A DNA stretch of 64,000 nucleotides, from the NCBI RefSeq assembly GCF_964340395.1, contig NC_135554.1, positions 2,130,501 through 2,194,500 of the forward strand, given 5' to 3'. The translations under genes were made by a program, and so were the position numbers. This document shows positions 61,901-64,000 of the stretch, piece by piece (position 1 is the first letter of the stretch; each line of letters opens with the position of its first letter). Source of the DNA: Glandiceps talaboti. Taxonomy: Eukaryota; Hemichordata; Enteropneusta; Spengelidae. A model generated the notes under the pieces. The model was not told the DNA's origin, ran no database searches, and saw nothing but the letters and a program-made list of their open reading frames with translations.

Positions 61901-63938
61901 GTCACTGTATTCGGCAAATTCCCTCCTCAAAGTGTCATTTTAAAAGTCACGTGTTATGAAATAATTAATGTAATTAGGTCACTAAGTCGTCTATTATGAC
62001 TAGGATTGCAATTTACAAAAAAGTGAGCAATTTCACTTTATCAGGTTGGGTATATATATGATACTGGTAGAGCTGTTCACTAACCATGCATTGAAAGTTG
62101 TCAACCCTTACTATGTCTTTATCATCATGGGACTGGGTATATGTGTATTGTGAAAGCAGTCAACGCTTACTACGTCTATATCATCATGGGACTGGGTATA
62201 TGTGTATTGTGAAAGCAGTCAACGCTTACTACGTCTATATCATCATGGGACTGGGTATATGTGTATTGTGAAAGCAGTTAACGCTTACTACGTCTATATC
62301 ATCATGGGACTGGGTATATGTGTATTGTGAAAGCAGTTAACGCTTACTACGTCTATATCATCATGGGCCTGGGTATACGTGTATTGTGAAAGCAGTTAAC
62401 GCTTACTACGTCTATATCATCATGGGACTGGGTATATGTGTATTGTGAAAGCAGTTAACGCTTACTACGTCTATATCATCATGGGACTGGGTATATGTGT
62501 ATTGTGAAAGCAGTTAACGCTTACTACGTCTATATCATCATGGGACTGGGTATATGTGTATTGTGAAAGCAGTTAACGCTTACTACGTCTATATCATCAT
62601 GGGACTGGGTATATGTGTATTGTGAAAGCAGTTAACGCTTACTACGTCTATATCATCATGGGACTGGGTATATGTGTATTGTGAAAGCAGTTAACGCTTA
62701 CTACGTCTATATCATCATGGGACTGGGTATATGTGTATTGTGAAAGCAGTTAACGCTTACTACGTCTATATCATCATGGGCCTGGGTATATGTGTATCAT
62801 ATTTAGAGATCCAAAACACATGAAAAAAAGCTGTTCTTGTCACAGGGGAGAAGCCATTACCAATTCCCACATTGTATTATTAAGTTCTTATTTTCTTGCC
62901 TTTCTAATGTCTGGTGCTTTTTACTCTGCAAATCTAGTGTGTAACCTCACGCACAAGGGTATTTTATAGGGGCGCTCTTGTCTGTAAAATGCACAAATCT
63001 CGCAATCACTTGTCCTGGAGAAAACTCTGTATATGCATGTATTTTAAAATCAAAACATGTACTTGGATGAGGTGTATCATATGATATAGCTGAATCCTAC
63101 AGTGTACATGACTACAGACATAGTCTAGCCTTTCTGGGACAATGCAATATTATAAATTATATGGAACAGTTTTTCGTCTATTCTGGGCTAATGTATGTTA
63201 TTTGTAACGGAAACGCGTCTCTCAAAATTTGTAACTTGACAACCACCCAACCTTTGGACAAACTGGAAAAGTAGTATTGAGCATGTACAGTGTCAGAAGA
63301 TTCCTACTGTTACAGGAGGCTACACATTGCTACATGCCATTGGCACTATTTCTTTTACATATTTTGTTTCCCTAATTTTTTTTTTAATTTATAGTGCTAT
63401 TAAAATACAATTAATAACTACTTAAAATGTTTTCCTTGACATTATAATTTAAAGAAACTTCTACCAAACAAAGACAAACATTCTCCTTGTATATCTTGTT
63501 TCTTATAGGAAAGATGGGAAAGAGGGTGACCTCCGAGTCGCACAATGTTACCTTAAACTTGGAGAGGTTGGATTAGAAACTGAAAATTATGCCCAAAGTG
63601 CTAAAGACTTCCAAGAGTGTTTAAATTTACAGAAAATACATTTAGAACCAGAAAATAGATTACTAGCTGAAAGGTATCCTTTTGATAGTTACATCTTGAT
63701 TAGCATGAGGTGTCTTTGAAACAGTTGGTGTAGGTAAGATTGCAGGACACTGGCATGTGTTGGAGACATCATTCAGTATGTGTTCTTGGTAAGATTGCAT
63801 TGTCTAAATTGATGTATTAAGTTGTAAGTTTTAATGAATCAACTGTATCAGAGTAGTTTTCTTAACCTTTATTCCTGCAGTCATTACCAAATAGGTTTAG
63901 CCAATTCATTCAACAGATCTTTTGATACAGCTATTCTG
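37871..63938 (+). CDS. NASP: NASP histone chaperone (SHNi-TPR), 8 exons, partial at the 3' end
   Basis: NASP is a nuclear chaperone for histone H3-H4 and linker H1. The join is 37871..37911, 40169..40279, 47997..48184, 49355..49651, 55044..55255, 56590..56660, 63509..63673, 63881..63938. It gives 381 codons with no internal stop and matching phases at every junction. TPR1 is at about residues 16-52 ([20 protein letters not shown]). TPR2 begins near 53 ([20 protein letters not shown]) and is interrupted by an acidic region (about 100-283). It resumes with [18 protein letters not shown]3 is at about 314-350 ([20 protein letters not shown]) and the start of TPR4 is [18 protein letters not shown]. 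The split TPR2 with an acidic insert is the hallmark of the family. The C-terminal basic region lies beyond the window. Confidence 0.96.
38495..39845. mobile_element. Repeat cluster with a long inverted repeat in NASP intron 1
   Basis: A ~95-bp block ('gtcacctggtatttgaatat', 'ctaagaccaatagtgttgat') occurs at about 38498-38600 and 39249-39345, and in part at 39777-39840. Arms at 39320-39437 and 39697-39800 are inverted copies (for example 'ttcgttcc' with 'ttacaattcctgtaatgtta' on one arm and its complement on the other), so the transcript could form a hairpin. A poly-C/poly-A junction lies at 39104-39131. Confidence 0.65.
40169..40279 (+). CDS. NASP: NASP exon 2 (TPR1)
   Basis: Acceptor 'gcttttag', donor GTGAGT. 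Encodes [20 protein letters not shown] and then CLQEASALL. Phase 2 in, phase 2 out. Confidence 0.95.
40280..41340. other. NASP intron 2, left part; no other gene seen
   Basis: Repeat-like text 'ccgctcgcctaccactcacg' near 41010 is echoed near 45880 ('cactcgcctaccactcgcct'), which suggests a dispersed repeat. The short frames at 40928-41330 lack motifs. Confidence 0.4.
41345..41960 (-). repeat. Left arm of a large diverged inverted repeat
   Basis: Contains 'tttggagggcattgaaagaa', 'gcgatttatagtcgctac' and later 'gcagtgattgggaagtc'. The inverse of each occurs at 44090-44640 in mirrored order. Confidence 0.6.
42235..43446 (+). mobile_element. Harbinger-like MITE (GGCCAGAAAAA family), 1.2 kb
   Basis: The left end is 'ggccagaaaaaaaaaaaagc' and the right end is 'agcttttttttttctggcc', flanked by TTA on both sides (42232-42234 and 43447-43449). 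Inside, 'gggtaggtagg' motifs sit near both ends. The interior matches the BTF3 intron copy at 21457-22203 in opposite orientation. No transposase. Confidence 0.75.
44090..44640 (+). repeat. Right arm of a large diverged inverted repeat
   Basis: Contains 'acttcccaatcactgtacaa' and 'tccttcaatgccctccaaaa', 'agcgactataaattgttccg': inverse matches to 41345-41960. The arms flank a 1.2-kb MITE and unique DNA. Confidence 0.6.
44765..45735 (+). mobile_element. Family B non-autonomous TIR element, copy 2
   Basis: Left end 'tagcacaactg' at 44765, right end 'cagttgtgcta' ending 45735. It has the left block 'ggttcagtagtgctataggg' and a CTGT microsatellite, a shortened body, and a tandem array of ~114-bp monomers starting near 45006 ('cctagcaacaagaccacgcc' at 45242, 45356, 45471, 45586). 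It is 971 bp long, against 1709 bp for copy 1. It lies in NASP intron 2. Confidence 0.8.
45736..47111. other. NASP intron 2, right part; no other gene seen
   Basis: No coding or RNA gene is recognised. A poly-T run lies near 45770-45781. Confidence 0.4.
47112..47253 (-). mobile_element. piggyBac-like P-family terminal fragment
   Basis: 'ggtgatgaaaggg' followed by TTAA (47254-47257) is the P-family terminus. Inward lie 'ggtaggtgaatgaactttgg' and 'gagttatggcagcaatt', matching the P 5' end in reverse. Confidence 0.55.
47547..47825. repeat. CCA-rich VNTR with CA and poly-C runs
   Basis: 'ccaccaccacattgccaggt' recurs about 8 times with variable CCA, CA and C runs. It ends ~170 bp before the NASP exon 3 acceptor. 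Open frames on both strands are artefacts. Confidence 0.95.
47997..48184 (+). CDS. NASP: NASP exon 3 (first half of TPR2, start of the acidic region)
   Basis: Acceptor 'aatgcag', donor GTATGG. Encodes [20 protein letters not shown], the conserved [13 protein letters not shown], then a Glu/Asp run. Ends in phase 1. Confidence 0.96.
48750..49296. repeat. 46-bp minisatellite, ~12 copies, in NASP intron 3
   Basis: The unit is 'ctatggaattaatatagtta' plus 'ttagcatgccaacagtgtag' and a short remainder. It alternates between 'ccaacagtg' and 'ccatcagtg' forms. Spacing is 46 bp (48791 to 48837). It ends ~60 bp before exon 4. Confidence 0.95.
49355..49651 (+). CDS. NASP: NASP exon 4 (acidic/lysine-rich, symmetric cassette)
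   Basis: 297 bp, phase 1 to 1. Encodes [20 protein letters not shown], then low-complexity Lys/Asp/Glu sequence ([19 protein letters not shown]). Donor GTGATC is weak-moderate; without splicing the frame stops 3 codons later. Skipping it would keep the frame. Confidence 0.9.
49920..49960. repeat. (GT)n microsatellite
   Basis: About 20 GT units in NASP intron 4. Confidence 0.95.
50440..50740. repeat. 38-bp minisatellite, left part
   Basis: The unit is 'gaccatagacatcagtctcc' then 'ttaaagacctcaaagact', with older, longer variants to the left. It resumes at 52530 beyond the inserted P2 element. Confidence 0.9.
50741..52529 (+). mobile_element. piggyBac-like P2, 5'-truncated, with family A nested inside
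   Basis: Matches P3 from 'aatttcaacatggcgg' onward. The right end 'ggtggtgaaaggg' is followed by TTAA (52530-52533), which is itself part of the 38-bp repeat unit. The left end is lost. At 51475 the P text breaks at 'gggcattttt' and family A begins. P text resumes after ~52290 with some P sequence missing. Confidence 0.75.
51475..52282 (+). mobile_element. Family A TIR element, copy 5 (best preserved)
   Basis: Left end 'agtccccgcgg' at 51475, right end 'gcggggact' to 52265 plus 'gtcattctcaatgac'. It has a (CCGT)n microsatellite at about 51528-51556. Three monomers of ~150 bp follow ('aacagatctcattcaaag' at 51733, 51883 and a variant at ~52034), each with 'gccgcctagcagccatttt'-type text. It carries no protein. 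Confidence 0.85.
52530..52612. repeat. 38-bp minisatellite, right part
   Basis: Continuation of the array at 50440-50740 after the P2 insertion. Confidence 0.85.
52706..54139. mobile_element. TIR element with GGCCAG ends and a hAT-like-related interior
   Basis: The left end 'ggccagtaaatgttaccagg' and the right end 'ttacctatgttccctggcc' are inverse at the tips, and both sides carry TTAA (52702-52705 and 54140-54143). Further in, 'atcaatttatgggagttccc' on the left and 'gtaccccatcaattt' on the right also match inverted. The interior 53000-53660 is similar, in reverse, to 30440-31020 of the hAT-like element. No transposase is recognised. Confidence 0.6.
54339..54725. repeat. ~97-bp tandem repeat, 4 copies
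   Basis: 'caacaccttgttgaa' at 54339, 54436, 54532 and 54629. The unit carries 'cacaaggaagtcaaaaattc'. It ends ~320 bp before NASP exon 5. Confidence 0.93.
55044..55255 (+). CDS. NASP: NASP exon 5 (acidic region with an internal 36-bp duplication)
   Basis: Acceptor 'gtttgtag', donor GTAACT. Encodes [20 protein letters not shown], a Glu run, then two tandem [12 protein letters not shown] copies. Phase 1 in, phase 0 out. Confidence 0.93.
55590..56425 (+). mobile_element. Family A-related copies in NASP intron 5
   Basis: Two starts, 'tagtccccagtgggcgcc' near 55601 and 55651, head a diverged subfamily. From about 56020 the usual family A monomers follow ('cagccattttgtttgc', 'ccaaagcca'). The right end is 'gcggggact' at ~56400-56408, with the palindromic tail to 56425. 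It is composite and rearranged. Confidence 0.65.
56590..56660 (+). CDS. NASP: NASP exon 6 (second half of TPR2)
   Basis: Acceptor 'ttcttgtag', donor GTAAGA. Encodes [19 protein letters not shown] then VIFS, a highly conserved NASP block. Confidence 0.96.
57014..58611 (+). mobile_element. piggyBac-like non-autonomous element P3 (full length, 1.6 kb)
   Basis: TTAA (57010-57013), then 'ccctttcaccacc' at the left. At the right, 'ggtggtgaaagag' is followed by TTAA (58612-58615). TTAA duplications and CCCT-starting ends are diagnostic of piggyBac-type transposition. Near the left tip 'caccagtacccggtatacc' is present twice. No transposase frame is seen, so it must be mobilised in trans, if at all. 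It lies in NASP intron 6. Confidence 0.75.
58616..60711. repeat. 41-bp minisatellite, ~51 copies
   Basis: The unit is 'gtctagggattatagattgt' then 'tagtgtggcaaataatatag' plus one base. It has variants 'tctgg', 'tctga' and 'tctag' for 'tatag', and 'gtatgg' for 'gtgtgg'. It has higher-order structure: a ~397-bp block is repeated (59964 and 60361), and a 246-bp block (six units) earlier (58929 and 59175). It starts immediately after the P3 right TTAA. Confidence 0.97.
60712..62094. other. NASP intron 6, middle; no other gene seen
   Basis: Unique-looking AT-rich DNA with a CTCF-like motif at 61022-61035 and no coding features. Confidence 0.45.
61022..61035 (+). promoter_or_regulatory. CTCF-like motif
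   Basis: 'ccacaagagggcag' fits the CTCF core consensus CCASNAGRKGGCRS at every position. Binding is not shown by sequence. Confidence 0.4.
62095..62800. repeat. 59-bp minisatellite, ~12 near-identical copies
   Basis: The unit is 'catgggactgggtatatgtg' then 'tattgtgaaagcagttaacg' and 'cttactacgtctatatcat'. The copies are almost identical, so expansion is recent. It lies in NASP intron 6. Confidence 0.96.
62801..63508. other. NASP intron 6, right end; no other gene seen
   Basis: A stretch at 62935-63035 ('ggggcgctcttg', 'ctggagaaaactctgtat') vaguely recalls the end of the hAT-like element at 32093, but the match is weak. Confidence 0.4.
63509..63673 (+). CDS. NASP: NASP exon 7 (TPR3)
   Basis: Acceptor 'cttatag', donor GTATCC. 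Encodes [20 protein letters not shown] and then [16 protein letters not shown], ending LLAE plus two bases. Confidence 0.96.
63881..63938 (+). CDS. NASP: NASP exon 8 (start of TPR4)
   Basis: Acceptor 'ttcctgcag', donor GTAAGT. Encodes [19 protein letters not shown]; ends in phase 0. The next exon is outside the window. Confidence 0.95.
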
Positions 63939-64000
63939 GTAAGTCATATCTCTGCCTTTATTTGCTAATCACAATCAAACTGATAACCTTCACAAGTCAG

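Overview
This is nuclear DNA of an animal, most likely a non-insect invertebrate. A deuterostome such as a hemichordate or cephalochordate is my low-confidence guess. The evidence is long introns with GT/AG boundaries, a dense load of tandem and interspersed repeats, and two readable conserved eukaryotic genes. Nothing looks bacterial: there are no operons, no CRISPR arrays and no long uninterrupted genes. Most apparent open frames are frames through simple repeats.

Gene content. (1) BTF3 (beta subunit of the nascent polypeptide-associated complex) lies on the minus strand. Its four coding exons, at 26951-26775, 22761-22615, 21167-21053 and 20643-20600, join in frame into a 160-residue protein. 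A 5' UTR intron starts upstream of the start-codon exon. (2) NASP (histone H1/H3 chaperone, SHNi-TPR family) lies on the plus strand. Eight coding exons run from 37871 to 63938 and join in frame for 381 codons; the gene continues past the right edge. The two genes are divergent, with roughly 9-11 kb of repeat-filled DNA between their 5' ends. NASP exon 4 (acidic/lysine-rich) is a phase-symmetric cassette, which recalls the short and long NASP isoforms of vertebrates.

Layout. 1-17 kb: no host gene; LINE fragments, two families of terminal-inverted-repeat elements, and an ~8.2 kb array of a 46-bp repeat (about 177 copies) with higher-order structure. 17.9-20.2 kb: a palindrome-rich MITE, then a 59-bp minisatellite with a CA microsatellite in every unit, running up to the BTF3 3' end. 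20.2-28.6 kb: BTF3 with repeat-filled introns. 28.6-37.7 kb: intergenic, with a nested hAT-like element inside a LINE, a pogo/Tigger transposase remnant, a 147-bp array, and a 1.6-kb TIR element with TTA target duplications that carries coding-like exons. 37.7-64 kb: NASP, whose introns hold TTAA-flanked piggyBac-like elements, Harbinger-like elements and five separate minisatellites.

The main interest is repeat biology. Two unrelated non-autonomous TIR families (called A and B here) each carry their own internal tandem array of ~150-bp or ~110-bp monomers. Elements are nested in an order that can be read, and minisatellites abut transposon ends. I did not find evidence for a new enzymatic or defence system.
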